The notes beneath the pieces were generated by a model. That model had not been told where the DNA came from. It saw only the letters and a program-made list of their open reading frames with translations, and made no database searches. Positions 55,017-63,306 of a stretch of DNA of 64,000 nucleotides are shown one piece after another (the first letter of the stretch is position 1; each line of letters begins with the position of its first letter). Origin of the DNA: Acidimicrobiales bacterium (GTDB lineage: Bacteria; Actinomycetota; Acidimicrobiia; Acidimicrobiales; SKKL01); NCBI GenBank assembly GCA_034521975.1, contig JAXHLR010000006.1, positions 372,001 through 436,000 on the forward strand, in the 5' to 3' direction. The translations under genes and the position numbers were made by a program.

Positions 55017-56375
55017 ATGACCAGACCGGGAGAGCTCGTTTTCACCGATCTCTACGAGCTGACCATGGCCGCCGCGTACGAGCACGCGGGCAAGACCGGA
55101 CGCGCCACCTTCGACCTGTTCGTGCGGTCGCTGCCCGAACCACGCAACTTCCTCGTGGCCGCGGGACTGGCCGAAGCGCTCGACCACCTCGAGGCGTTGC
55201 ACGTCACCGACACCGAACTCGACCACCTCCGCACCCTCGAATGGGTCGACGACGGCTTCCTCGACCTGCTCGCCAACCTGCGCTTCACCGGCGAGGTGTT
55301 CGCCGTGCCCGAGGGCGAGGTCGTGTTCGGCGGCGAACCGATCCTGCGGGTCACCGCACCGCTGATCGAGGCCCAGGTGGTCGAGACCCGCCTGCTCAAC
55401 CTGGTCGCGTCCCAGACCATGATCGCCAGCAAGGCAGCCCGCATCGCCATCGCCTGCGGCGACCGCCGCTTCGTCGAGTTCGGCTCGCGACGCACACATG
55501 GCGGCGACGCCGGGATGCAGGCGGCACGCTCGTCGTGGATCGGCGGGGCGGCGGGCACGTCGCTCGTGTCGGCCGGCGTCGCCTACGACCTGCCCCTGTC
55601 GGGGACCATGGCCCACTCGTTCATCATGAGCTTCGACGACGAGGCCGACGCCTACCGCGCCTTCGCCCGGCGCTTCCCCGACGGGGCGGTGCTGCTGATC
55701 GACACCTACGACACCGAAGAAGGGGCTCGCCTGGCGGTGCAGGTTGCCCACGAACTGGCCGACGAGGGAGTCCGCATCGGCGGGGTGAGGCTCGACTCGG
55801 GCGATCTGGCCCGATTGGCGAAGTCGGTCCGGCGCATCCTCGACGACGGAGGGCTCGAGCATGTGTCGATCTTCGCCTCGGGCGACCTCGACGAGTACCG
55901 CATCACCGAGATCCTCGCCACCGGTGCTCCCATCGACGCCTTCGGTGTCGGCACCCAGCTCGGCACCAGCGCCGACGCGCCGTCGCTCGGAGGGGTCTAC
56001 AAGCTGGTGAACGACGAGTCGGGACCCAAGATCAAGCTGTCAGAGGACAAGGTGACCCTTCCCGGGGTGAAGCAGGTATGGCGCGTGTCCGACGACGTCT
56101 CGGACCGCTACGACGTCATCGCCGTCGAGGGCGAGGACATCGCGGTACCGAACGGGTGCCGTTCCCGTCCTCTGCTCGAACCGGTCATGATCGCGGGACG
56201 CAGGACCCGACCCGACCCCGGCCTCGACGCGGCCCAGCAGCGCTGCCGCGACTCGGTCGCCGCCCTCCCCAACCGGATGCGGAGTCTGCAACAGCGCGAG
56301 CGACCCTTCGAGGTGCGGCGCTCGGACCGGCTGCAGGAGCTGATCGAGACCCTCACCCGCGCCCACAGCCACTGA
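55017..56375 (+). CDS. pncB: Nicotinate phosphoribosyltransferase
   Basis: The 452-residue enzyme converts nicotinate and PRPP to nicotinate mononucleotide for NAD synthesis, coupled to ATP hydrolysis. Family blocks are seen: FTDLYELTMA at the start (about 8-17), FGSRRTHGGDAGM (about 156-168), GTMAHSFIMSF with the regulatory histidine (about 196-206), and the phosphate-binding GVRLDSGDLA and ASGDLDEY blocks. The last about 60 residues are arginine-rich. It is the second gene of the salvage unit with pncA. The weak context before ATG 55017 suggests coupling to upstream translation. Confidence 0.93.
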   Translation: MTRPGELVFTDLYELTMAAAYEHAGKTGRATFDLFVRSLPEPRNFLVAAGLAEALDHLEALHVTDTELDHLRTLEWVDDGFLDLLANLRFTGEVFAVPEGEVVFGGEPILRVTAPLIEAQVVETRLLNLVASQTMIASKAARIAIACGDRRFVEFGSRRTHGGDAGMQAARSSWIGGAAGTSLVSAGVAYDLPLSGTMAHSFIMSFDDEADAYRAFARRFPDGAVLLIDTYDTEEGARLAVQVAHELADEGVRIGGVRLDSGDLARLAKSVRRILDDGGLEHVSIFASGDLDEYRITEILATGAPIDAFGVGTQLGTSADAPSLGGVYKLVNDESGPKIKLSEDKVTLPGVKQVWRVSDDVSDRYDVIAVEGEDIAVPNGCRSRPLLEPVMIAGRRTRPDPGLDAAQQRCRDSVAALPNRMRSLQQRERPFEVRRSDRLQELIETLTRAHSH

Positions 56376-56387
56376 CCGACAGCGCGG

Positions 56388-57161
56388 TCAGCGGTGCTGC
56401 CAGGACGGGGCGCGCTTCTCGACGAAGGCGGCCATCGCCTCCTGGGCGTCGTGGAGCTGGCTGGCCGAGGCCATGACCTCGATGGCGTACTCGTAGGCAT
56501 CGGCCTGGCTCATCGAGAGCTGGGTGTAGAGCGCGTGCTTGCCGAGCGCCCGCGATGCAGCGCTTCCCCGGGTGGCCCGGGCGAGCAACTCGGCGACGGC
56601 ATCGTCGAGGTCGGCGTCGGGGACGACCCGGTTGACCAGTCCCCACTCGCAGGCGGTGGCGGCGTCGATCTCGTCGCCGGTGAGCGCCAGCTCGAGGGCA
56701 CGCTTGCGAGCCACCGAGCGGCCGATGGCCACCATGGGCGTGGTGCAGAACCAGCCACCCTTGCCGCCCGGCGCCGCGAAGCGGGCCGACTCGGACGCCA
56801 CGGCCAGATCGGTCGCGGCCACCAGCTGAGCGCCCGCTGCGGTGGCGATGCCGTGCACCCGCGCGATCACCACCTGGCCGATCTCCTGCATCGTGTCCAT
56901 CACCTCGGTGCAGGTGCGGAGCAGGTGCCGCATCTCGCCCAGGTCGGCTCCGGCCATCGCGGCCATGTCGTGGCCGGCCGAGAACACCGGACCGTTGGCG
57001 GCCAGCACCACACCGGTGGCGTCACCCTCGCCCGCTGCCCGGAACGCCTCCAGCAGCTCGCCGAGGTGTTCGACCGAGAGGGCGTTGCGTCGCTGGGGCC
57101 GGTTCATCGTGATCGTGACGGTCGGACCGTCGCGATCCACCGTGACGTGCTCGTATGCCAT
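56388..57161 (-). CDS. Enoyl-CoA hydratase/isomerase family protein
   Basis: This 257-residue crotonase has NRPQRRNALS (about 20-29), FSAGHDMAAMAG (about 60-71), HGIATAAGAQLVAATD (about 103-118) and KGGWFCTTPM (about 133-142). The usual hydratase glutamates are replaced here (no Glu in the FCTTPM block), so it resembles the EchA/ECHDC-like group or an isomerase rather than a classic crotonase. GAGAGGT precedes ATG 57161. It is convergent with pncB (12 bases between stops) and divergent from the truncated TetR gene. Confidence 0.83.
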   Translation of the reverse strand: MAYEHVTVDRDGPTVTITMNRPQRRNALSVEHLGELLEAFRAAGEGDATGVVLAANGPVFSAGHDMAAMAGADLGEMRHLLRTCTEVMDTMQEIGQVVIARVHGIATAAGAQLVAATDLAVASESARFAAPGGKGGWFCTTPMVAIGRSVARKRALELALTGDEIDAATACEWGLVNRVVPDADLDDAVAELLARATRGSAASRALGKHALYTQLSMSQADAYEYAIEVMASASQLHDAQEAMAAFVEKRAPSWQHR

Positions 57162-57213
57162 CGGTCAGACCTCTCGTGCTGGTGATCGGGTGCTCGCCGG
57201 AGGGCGGCGCCGC

Positions 57214-57242
57214 TTGACACTCTAATTCGCGCCCCCTACACA
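57214..57242 (+). promoter_or_regulatory. Promoter of the truncated TetR-like gene
   Basis: A consensus -35 TTGACA (57214-57219) is followed, 17 bases on, by a -10-like TACACA (57237-57242), six bases before ATG 57249. This is one of the few full -35/-10 pairs visible in the window. Divergently placed between a TetR-like gene and a crotonase gene, it is where an autoregulating TetR protein would act. Confidence 0.5.
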
Positions 57243-57248
57243 TCGACC

Positions 57249-57590
57249 ATGAACCCGGTTCCGCCTCGCGGTGACACCTCGGGACGGACCCGCCGAACGA
57301 GCCTCGAACAGCCACGTTCACGCCGGAACCGGGCCGCGCTCGTCGACGCCGCCGATCGGGCCATCGGGCACCGCACCCTGCACCACACCTTCGCCCGTGC
57401 CTTCGACCACGGACGGGACCGGGGCGAGGTCGGCGACGAGCACGACCCCGACGAGCTCGGGGGGCTCCTCGAGTGGACCCTGCTACGAGCCGAGCTCGAA
57501 TGGGCCACCTCGACCAGCCGGCAACCGGCGCTGCTGAAGCGCCTCTGGGGCTGGGTCGAGATCATCCTCCGGGGAACGAAGGCCACCTGA
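57249..57590 (+). pseudogene. TetR-type regulator with internal deletion of the DNA-binding domain
   Basis: The reading frame gives 113 residues, about half a normal TetR protein. The start (RNRAALVDAADRAIGHR, about 25-41) matches the first helix of the TetR HTH domain. It then jumps directly to a C-terminal region (LHHTFARAFDHGRDRGEV to LLRAELEWA, about 43-85) typical of the last helices of the ligand-binding domain. Helices 2-3 (DNA recognition) and most of the ligand pocket are missing, consistent with an in-frame deletion of about 80 codons. It may be non-functional or a dominant-negative dimerisation remnant. Its stop overlaps the next start (TGATG). Confidence 0.55.
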
Positions 57591-58126
57591 TGTTCCTGTA
57601 CGTCGACCGCGACGACGCCGGCGAGCTCGCGACGCTGGCGAGTGCCATGGAGTCTCTGGTCGAGACGGGTCAGGGGTGGGTCAACCTGATGCCAGAGGGA
57701 GTCGAGCACGCCGAGCTGAGCTCGACCCGGTCGGTGCCCGGCATGATCTTCGGCCGGGTCGGCGGACGTGGCTCCCCGGTGCCCAAGATCACCTGGACCG
57801 CGCCTCGCCGCCGGCGCCGCCGCATCGAGGCGGCACACCTCGGCATCGAGCATCCGGCCGGACCGAAGGCCCGCGACCTGCTCGCCGATGCGGGACACCC
57901 GATCCCTGCGCACTGGCCGGTGTTGCAGGACCATCCGATCCGCGGGCTCGTCGTGATCCCCACCAGCGAGGTGGAGGGAACGGCGCGCACCGCCGCCGGA
58001 GACGACCGATCCCCGACGCTCCCCGATCATGGGGAAACGATCGCGTGGGCCATCGACGCGGCGACGATCCTCGCGGGGGGCGGGTTCGACACCACGTGGC
58101 AGGCCCAGGTGTTCGACTCCGGCTGA
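57590..58126 (+). CDS. Hypothetical protein coupled to the TetR remnant
   Basis: This 178-residue soluble protein of no family I recognise is proline- and arginine-rich in the centre (TAPRRRRRRIEAAH, about 68-81). The first part (FLYVDRDDAGELATLASAMESLV) looks like a small alpha/beta domain; the last 60 residues (from about LQDHPIRGLVVIPTSEV) contain hydrophobic strands and an alanine-rich helix. No signal peptide or membrane helix is present. ATG 57590 shares a base with the preceding stop, so it is probably co-translated. The stop is seven bases before the -10 of the cobalamin riboswitch transcript. Confidence 0.55.
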   Translation: MFLYVDRDDAGELATLASAMESLVETGQGWVNLMPEGVEHAELSSTRSVPGMIFGRVGGRGSPVPKITWTAPRRRRRRIEAAHLGIEHPAGPKARDLLADAGHPIPAHWPVLQDHPIRGLVVIPTSEVEGTARTAAGDDRSPTLPDHGETIAWAIDAATILAGGGFDTTWQAQVFDSG

Positions 58127-58132
58127 AGCGGC

Positions 58133-58303
<171 letters not shown>

Positions 58304-58330
58304 CACCAACACTGCCGGCGGGCTCTCTTC

Positions 58331-58352
58331 ATCCTCCCGAGACCTGGAGGAT
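58331..58352 (+). promoter_or_regulatory. Hairpin that hides the btuF ribosome-binding site
   Basis: ATCCTCC (58331-58337) pairs perfectly with GGAGGAT (58346-58352), loop of eight bases. The 3-prime arm contains the ribosome site of btuF (ATG 58356). This is the arrangement of a translational expression platform: when the upstream aptamer binds cobalamin, this stem would form and block initiation. The link to the aptamer switch is inferred; the stem itself is plain in the sequence. Confidence 0.7.
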
Positions 58353-58355
58353 GCA

Positions 58356-59384
58356 ATGCGACATCGACCCATGACCCTGGCGCTGGCCCTCGTGGCCGCG
58401 CTGGCGCTCGCCGCGTGCGGCGACGACACCGACTCAGACGCAGTTCCCCAGTCCGGTGACCGACCGGAGGAGACTGCGGAGGACACCTCGCCCGACAGCT
58501 CCGACGAATCGGACGACACCACCACCACCAGCGACGGCGCCGACGGCGGCGCCTTCCCGGTGACGGTGGAGGCGGACAACGGATCGGTCACGATCGAGGC
58601 GACCCCGGAGCGGATCATCTCGCTGTCGGCCACCCACACCGAGATGCTGTTCGCGCTGGGAGCGGGCGACCAGGTGGCCGCGGTCGACCTGCAGTCCGAC
58701 TACCCGCCCGAAGCTCCCGATGGCGAGTTGGATGCCTTCCAGCCCAACGTCGAGGCCATCGCCGGCTACGAGCCCGACCTCGTCGTCCTCTCCTATGACC
58801 CCGGTGACGTGGTCGAATCACTCGAGCTGCTCGAGGTCCCCGCACTCCTCCTCGACGCACCCGCCGACTTCGACGGCATCTACCGCCAGGTCGAGGTGCT
58901 CGGCGCAGCCACCGGAAACGTCGGCGGTGCCGCCGAGGTCGTTGGCCAGATGCAGACCGACATCGACCAGATCGTGGCCGACCTCCCCGAACACGCCGAG
59001 GGGCTCACCTACTTCCACGAGCTCGACGACACCTACTACTCGGTGACCTCCCAGACCTTCATCGGCCAGGTCTACGCCTTGCTGGGTCTGGAGAACATCG
59101 CCGACGAGGCCGAGGCCGCCGGCACTGCGGGCGGCTACCCACAGCTGTCGGCAGAGTTCATCATCGAGTCCGACCCCGACCTCATCTTCCTGGCCGACGC
59201 CACCTGCTGTGACCAGAGTCCCGAGACCGTCGCCGGCCGCCCGGGCTGGGAAGGGCTCTCGGCGGTGGCCAACGACGCGGTGTTCGTGGTCGACGACGAC
59301 GTCGCCTCGCGCTGGAGCCCCCGCATCATCGACCTGCTCCGCAACGTGGCCGAGGCCGTCACCACGTTCGAGCCTGCCGGCTGA
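58356..59384 (+). CDS. btuF: Cobalamin ABC transporter substrate-binding lipoprotein (BtuF-like)
   Basis: The 342-residue binding protein has a signal peptide and lipobox ending LALAAC (cysteine about 20), then an Asp/Ser/Thr-rich spacer to about 65. The helical-backbone metal-receptor fold begins at PERIISLSATHTEMLFALG (about 82-100), followed by two lobes that include VVLSYDPGDV and QTFIGQVYALLG blocks. Substrate class is set by the riboswitch rather than by the protein alone, since the same fold binds siderophores. ATG 58356 follows the sequestered CTGGAGG site. The btuC start is 5 bases after its stop. Confidence 0.88.
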   Translation: MRHRPMTLALALVAALALAACGDDTDSDAVPQSGDRPEETAEDTSPDSSDESDDTTTTSDGADGGAFPVTVEADNGSVTIEATPERIISLSATHTEMLFALGAGDQVAAVDLQSDYPPEAPDGELDAFQPNVEAIAGYEPDLVVLSYDPGDVVESLELLEVPALLLDAPADFDGIYRQVEVLGAATGNVGGAAEVVGQMQTDIDQIVADLPEHAEGLTYFHELDDTYYSVTSQTFIGQVYALLGLENIADEAEAAGTAGGYPQLSAEFIIESDPDLIFLADATCCDQSPETVAGRPGWEGLSAVANDAVFVVDDDVASRWSPRIIDLLRNVAEAVTTFEPAG

Positions 59385-59388
59385 AGCC

Positions 59389-60489
59389 GTGAACGACCGA
59401 CCCACCCGAACCACCGTCGAGGCCATCATCCGGCCCGATGCGCCCGCAGAGCTGGCTCCCAGCCGGGTGCGCCGGCGGTGGTTCGCGGTGGCCGTCGGCT
59501 CGCTCGCGGGAGCCATGGCCCTCGGGATCTTCCTCGGGCCCGCCGGCCTCTCGGCGTGGGGGGTGGTCACCGAGGCGGTGTCGACGATCCCCGGCATCGA
59601 TGCCGGACCGGGCCTCACCGATCGCCAAGCCGACATCCTCTGGAAGATCCGGCTACCCCGAGTCGTGCTCGGTGCCTTGGTCGGGGGCATGCTCGCCCTC
59701 TCCGGCGCCGCCTACCAGGGCGTGTTCCGCAACCCCCTCGCCGATCCCTACCTCTTGGGCGTCGCCGCCGGAGCCGGCCTGGGCGCCACCCTCGCCATCG
59801 CCTACGGGCCCGATTCGTCGTCCTGGCCGGTCGAGGCCCTGCCGGTGTTCGCCTTCGCCGGCGCGTTCCTGGGAGTCACCGCCGCGTGGAGCCTCGGCCA
59901 CGCCTCCGGCGCCGGCCGCAACGCGGCCACCCTGATCCTCGCCGGGGTGGCGGTCGCGGCGTTCCTCACCGCGGCCCAGACCTATGTGCAACAGCGCGAG
60001 ACCGAGACGCTGCGACAGGTGTACTCCTGGATCCTCGGACGGTTGGCCACGTCGGGCTGGCACGAGGTCCTGCTCATCCTCCCCTACGTCGTCGTCAGCA
60101 GCGTGGCGGTGCTGTTGCACCGTCGCCTCCTCGATGTGCTGGCCGTGGGCGACGACGAGGCCGACACGCTGGGAGTGCGCACCGAACGAGTGCGACTCGT
60201 CGTCGTCGCGGCCGCGACGCTCGGCACCGCGGCGGCGGTCGCGGTCAGTGGCCTGATCGGCTTCGTCGGCATCATCGTCCCCCACGCGGTGCGCCTCGTC
60301 GCCGGCACCAGCTACCGGATCGTGCTGCCGCTGTCCCTGCTCGGCGGGGCGGCGTTTCTCATCACCGCCGACGTGGCGGCGAGAACGGTGGCCAGCCCGG
60401 CCGAGCTCCCCATCGGCGTGATCACCGCATTCCTGGGGGCGCCGTTCTTCGCGGTGGTCCTCCACACCAGCAAGCGAGCCGTGCAGTGA
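59389..60489 (+). CDS. btuC: Cobalamin ABC transporter permease (BtuC/FecCD family)
   Basis: The 366-residue membrane subunit has about 10 helices and works as a homodimer. Family blocks include LWKIRLPRVVLGALVGGMLALSGAAYQGVFRNPLADPYLLGV (about 83-124, quoted in parts), the GRLATSGW loop and the ATPase-contact region LGVRTERVRLVVVAAATL (about 264-281), then GLIGFVGIIVPHAVRL (about 290-305). The basic N-terminal 30 residues are longer than in E. coli BtuC. GTG 59389 follows the btuF stop by four bases; a longer in-frame start would overlap btuF. It overlaps the ATPase gene by four bases. Confidence 0.9.
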   Translation: MNDRPTRTTVEAIIRPDAPAELAPSRVRRRWFAVAVGSLAGAMALGIFLGPAGLSAWGVVTEAVSTIPGIDAGPGLTDRQADILWKIRLPRVVLGALVGGMLALSGAAYQGVFRNPLADPYLLGVAAGAGLGATLAIAYGPDSSSWPVEALPVFAFAGAFLGVTAAWSLGHASGAGRNAATLILAGVAVAAFLTAAQTYVQQRETETLRQVYSWILGRLATSGWHEVLLILPYVVVSSVAVLLHRRLLDVLAVGDDEADTLGVRTERVRLVVVAAATLGTAAAVAVSGLIGFVGIIVPHAVRLVAGTSYRIVLPLSLLGGAAFLITADVAARTVASPAELPIGVITAFLGAPFFAVVLHTSKRAVQ

Positions 60490-61313
60490 CCGCGCTGCGG
60501 ATCGACTCGGTCACGGTCGCCTTCGACGAGTTCCGGGCGGTCGATGCGCTGTCTGCCGAGGTGGCCGACGGCGAGTGGCTGGGCCTCATCGGACCGAACG
60601 GAGCCGGCAAGAGCAGCCTGCTCCGCGCGGTGGTCGGGCTCGTGGCCCACGAAGGATCGATCGCCATCGACGGCACCGAGCACCAACAACGCTCGCGGCG
60701 CCAGCTGTCCCAGCTGGTCGCGATGGTCCCCCAGGTGCCGCAGTGCCCACCCGAGATGCGGGTCGCCGACTATCTGCTGCTCGGACGCAGCCCCTACATC
60801 TCCTACCTCGGCACCGAGGGGCGCCACGACCTCGACGTGGTGGCCGGGGTGGCCGACCAGCTCGAGCTGTCCGACTTCCTGGGGCGCACCCTCGGCACCC
60901 TCAGCGGTGGAGAGCTGCAACGGGTCGTGCTGGCCAGGGCGCTGGCCCAGGAGGCACCCCTCCTGCTGCTCGACGAACCCACCAGCGCCCTCGATGTGGG
61001 TCACCAGCAGCAGGTCCTCGAGCTGGTCACGGGTCTGCGGCGCGACCACGGTCTCACCGTCCTGAGCGCCATGCACGACCTCACGCTGGCGGGCCAGTAC
61101 TCCGACCGCCTGCTGTTGATGAGCAACGGGCGGGCGGTGGCATCGGGATCGGCCACAGAGGTCCTGACCGAGCACACGATCAGCGAGCACTACGGCGCAT
61201 CGGTGCGGGTGATCCACGACCCCTCGGGAGGGGTCGTGGTGGTGCCGACCCGCCACCGGGCGGCGTCGGGCTCGCCGACCGCTCCCTCCAGCACCGACAC
61301 CGCCCCCCGCTGA
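60486..61313 (+). CDS. btuD: Cobalamin ABC transporter ATP-binding protein (BtuD/FepC family)
   Basis: The 275-residue ATPase has Walker A GPNGAGKSSLLRA (about 36-48), a Q-loop AMVPQVP, the signature LSGGELQRVVLARAL (about 139-153) and Walker [17 protein letters not shown] (about 157-172) with the switch histidine in SAMHDLTLA. A Ser/Thr/Pro-rich tail follows at the C-terminus. GTG 60486 overlaps the permease stop (GTGA). It completes the riboswitch-controlled B12 import operon; no downstream gene follows on this strand before a 27-base gap to a convergent gene. Confidence 0.9.
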   Translation: MTALRIDSVTVAFDEFRAVDALSAEVADGEWLGLIGPNGAGKSSLLRAVVGLVAHEGSIAIDGTEHQQRSRRQLSQLVAMVPQVPQCPPEMRVADYLLLGRSPYISYLGTEGRHDLDVVAGVADQLELSDFLGRTLGTLSGGELQRVVLARALAQEAPLLLLDEPTSALDVGHQQQVLELVTGLRRDHGLTVLSAMHDLTLAGQYSDRLLLMSNGRAVASGSATEVLTEHTISEHYGASVRVIHDPSGGVVVVPTRHRAASGSPTAPSSTDTAPR

Positions 61314-61340
61314 GCGCGGCGGTCGGGCCCACGAGGGCGG

Positions 61341-61740
61341 TCAGGTCTGGAGCGTGGCGAGCAAGCGGTCGACGAAGTCCCCGGCACCCTCGGCCAGCCG
61401 CTTGCGATGCAGGGCGACCCCACCGAGCACCTCGCCTCCCCGCTCGGCCACGATGTCGCCGAGCTTGGTGAGGGTCTTGCCCGGATCGACCGCATAGGTG
61501 CAGAAGACCGCCGCCCGCTTGCCGTCGATCACCGGGAGCTTCCGCAGCCGCCCAGCCCTCCCCGGCCGCTGGCCGACGAAGAACAACCCGTCGACCCAGC
61601 TGCCCACCACCACCAGATCGGCCGCGGCGAGCGCGGCGAGGTCGATCGAGTCGATGGCGTTGACTGCCACGTCGACGCCGGCATCGCGCAGCCCGGCGCC
61701 GATCAGCGGGGTTCCGTTCGTCGCCGACTCCCCCCGTCCG
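61341..61740 (-). pseudogene. Flavodoxin-like gene without an intact 5-prime end
   Basis: The frame ending at 61341 encodes a flavodoxin-like domain: GESATNGTPLIGAGLRDAG (about 61733-61677, FMN phosphate-loop-like), DLVVVGSWVDGLF, KLPVIDGKRAAVFCTYAVDPG and GGEVLGGVALHRKRLAEG. However, no ATG, GTG or TTG lies where the protein should begin. The first usable start is GTG 61670, which removes the phosphate loop and leaves 109 residues. Upstream, the other frame (ITTIFADGG) would supply the expected first strand if one base were added in a run of six identical bases (61730-61735). It is either a decayed gene, a sequencing frameshift or a shortened protein. It is head-to-head with hemH. Confidence 0.5.
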
Positions 61741-61754
61741 CGAAGATCGTGGTG

Positions 61755-62798
61755 ATGGACCGACCGACGACGCCGCCCTACGACGCAGTGATCGTGGTGT
61801 CCTTCGGCGGTCCCGAAGGCCCCGGCGACGTCATGGCGTTCCTCGAGAACGTGACCCGGGGACGTGACGTGCCCCGTGCCCGACTCGAGGAGGTCGCCCG
61901 CCAGTACCTCGAGACCAGCGGAGGCGTGTCGCCGATCAACGCCCAGAACCGGGCACTGGTCGACGCGCTCACCGCCGAACTGGCCGTCCACGGCATCGAC
62001 CTGGCGATCTACTGGGGGAACCGCAACTGGCACCCGTTGCTCAGCGACACGGTGGCCCAGATGGCCGACGACGGCGTCGAGCGGGCGCTGGCCTTCGTGA
62101 CCTCGGCCTACAGCTCGTACTCGGGATGCCGCCAGTACCGCGAGGACATCGAAGCGGCTCGAGCCGCGGTGGGTGAACGAGCGCCGTCGATCGACAAGAT
62201 CCGCCAGTTCTGGAACCACCCGGGGTTCATCGAACCGTTCCGGAACGGGCTGCGAGCCGCGCTCGACACCCTGGAGCCCGAACGGCGGCGGCGGGCGCGG
62301 GTGGTGTTCACCGCCCACTCGCTGCCGCTGTCCCTCGCCGCAACCAGCGACTACCAGGCCCAGCTGCACGACGCGGTCGCTCTCGTGGCCGACGATGTCG
62401 CCCCCGATCTGGAGCGGGACCTGGTCTGGCAGTCCCGGAGCGGTCCTCCTCAGGTGCCATGGCTCGAGCCCGACATCAACGACCACCTGCGGTCGATCGT
62501 CTCCGAAGGCGTCGACACGGCGGTCGTGGTCCCGATCGGATTCGTCTCCGATCACCAGGAGGTCGTCTTCGACCTCGACACCCAGGCGCGGGCCACCGCC
62601 GACCAGTTGGGGATGCATCTCGTCCGCGTCCCGACGCCCGGCACCGACCCCACCTTCGTCGCCATGGTTCGTGAGCTGATCGTCGAGCACCTCGACCCCG
62701 AAGCACCCCGCAGGGCGCTCGGGCCTCTCGGGGTCCGAGCCGCTCGCTGCGCGCCGGACTGCTGTCCGGCGCCACCGCGACAGCCGGATCGGCCATGA
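61755..62798 (+). CDS. hemH: Ferrochelatase (coproporphyrin ferrochelatase type)
   Basis: The 347-residue enzyme inserts Fe2+ into a porphyrin in heme synthesis; in actinobacteria the substrate is coproporphyrin III. Visible blocks: [18 protein letters not shown] (about 13-30), YWGNRNWHP with the histidine (about 87-95), [16 protein letters not shown] (about 116-131), [11 protein letters not shown] with the catalytic-region His (about 195-205), and [16 protein letters not shown] (about 260-275). Cysteines in SYSGCRQY and the C-terminal ARCAPDCCP match the positions of [2Fe-2S] ligands in mycobacterial ferrochelatase. ATG 61755 is preferred over in-frame GTGs just upstream because SFGGP homologues begin close to this point. 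Confidence 0.92.
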   Translation: MDRPTTPPYDAVIVVSFGGPEGPGDVMAFLENVTRGRDVPRARLEEVARQYLETSGGVSPINAQNRALVDALTAELAVHGIDLAIYWGNRNWHPLLSDTVAQMADDGVERALAFVTSAYSSYSGCRQYREDIEAARAAVGERAPSIDKIRQFWNHPGFIEPFRNGLRAALDTLEPERRRRARVVFTAHSLPLSLAATSDYQAQLHDAVALVADDVAPDLERDLVWQSRSGPPQVPWLEPDINDHLRSIVSEGVDTAVVVPIGFVSDHQEVVFDLDTQARATADQLGMHLVRVPTPGTDPTFVAMVRELIVEHLDPEAPRRALGPLGVRAARCAPDCCPAPPRQPDRP

Positions 62799-62835
62799 TG
62801 GCATCGCTCCTGCACGCAACCGGCGGAGGCCGACC

Positions 62836-63246
62836 ATGACCCGCATCGCAGTCGGAGTCGACGAGTCGCCCGGTGGGCACGCCGCGCTCGCCTGGGCACT
62901 GGCCGAAGCCCGACGATGGGGGGCCACCCTCGAGATGGTGGTCGCCTGGTCCTACCTGGTCCAGCCGGTCGCGGAGTTCCAGCCGGACTTCGACGACGCC
63001 GCGGCGCGCGACCTGCTCGACACGATGCTGGCCGAGCACGACACCTCCGGCGTCGAGATCGAACCGGTCATCATCAACGAGCTCCCCGTCCAGGCCCTGC
63101 TCCACGTGGCCGAGGAGGCCGATCTCCTCGTCGTCGGCGCTCGCGGCCTCGGCGGGTTCGCCGGGCTACTGCTCGGGTCGGTCAGCCAGCAGGTCTCCAC
63201 CCACGCCCCGTGCCCGGTCGTGATCGTCCACCGCGCCCCGGACTGA
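62836..63246 (+). CDS. Universal stress protein (UspA family)
   Basis: The 136-residue protein is a single Usp domain. It begins [25 protein letters not shown] (residues 2-26) and ends with the ATP-binding motif [20 protein letters not shown] (about 101-120), the G-2X-G-9X-G(S/T) pattern of nucleotide-binding Usp proteins, then CPVVIVH. It is likely a dimeric stress or energy-status factor. ATG 62836 lacks a strong ribosome site. It is between hemH and an MFS exporter on the same strand, with no evident functional link. Confidence 0.9.
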   Translation: MTRIAVGVDESPGGHAALAWALAEARRWGATLEMVVAWSYLVQPVAEFQPDFDDAAARDLLDTMLAEHDTSGVEIEPVIINELPVQALLHVAEEADLLVVGARGLGGFAGLLLGSVSQQVSTHAPCPVVIVHRAPD

Positions 63247-63306
63247 GGCCGCCCGCGCGCTCAACTGGCCAGCCCGGCTCCTGCCGCCGGTAGACTCCTT
63301 CCTCCC

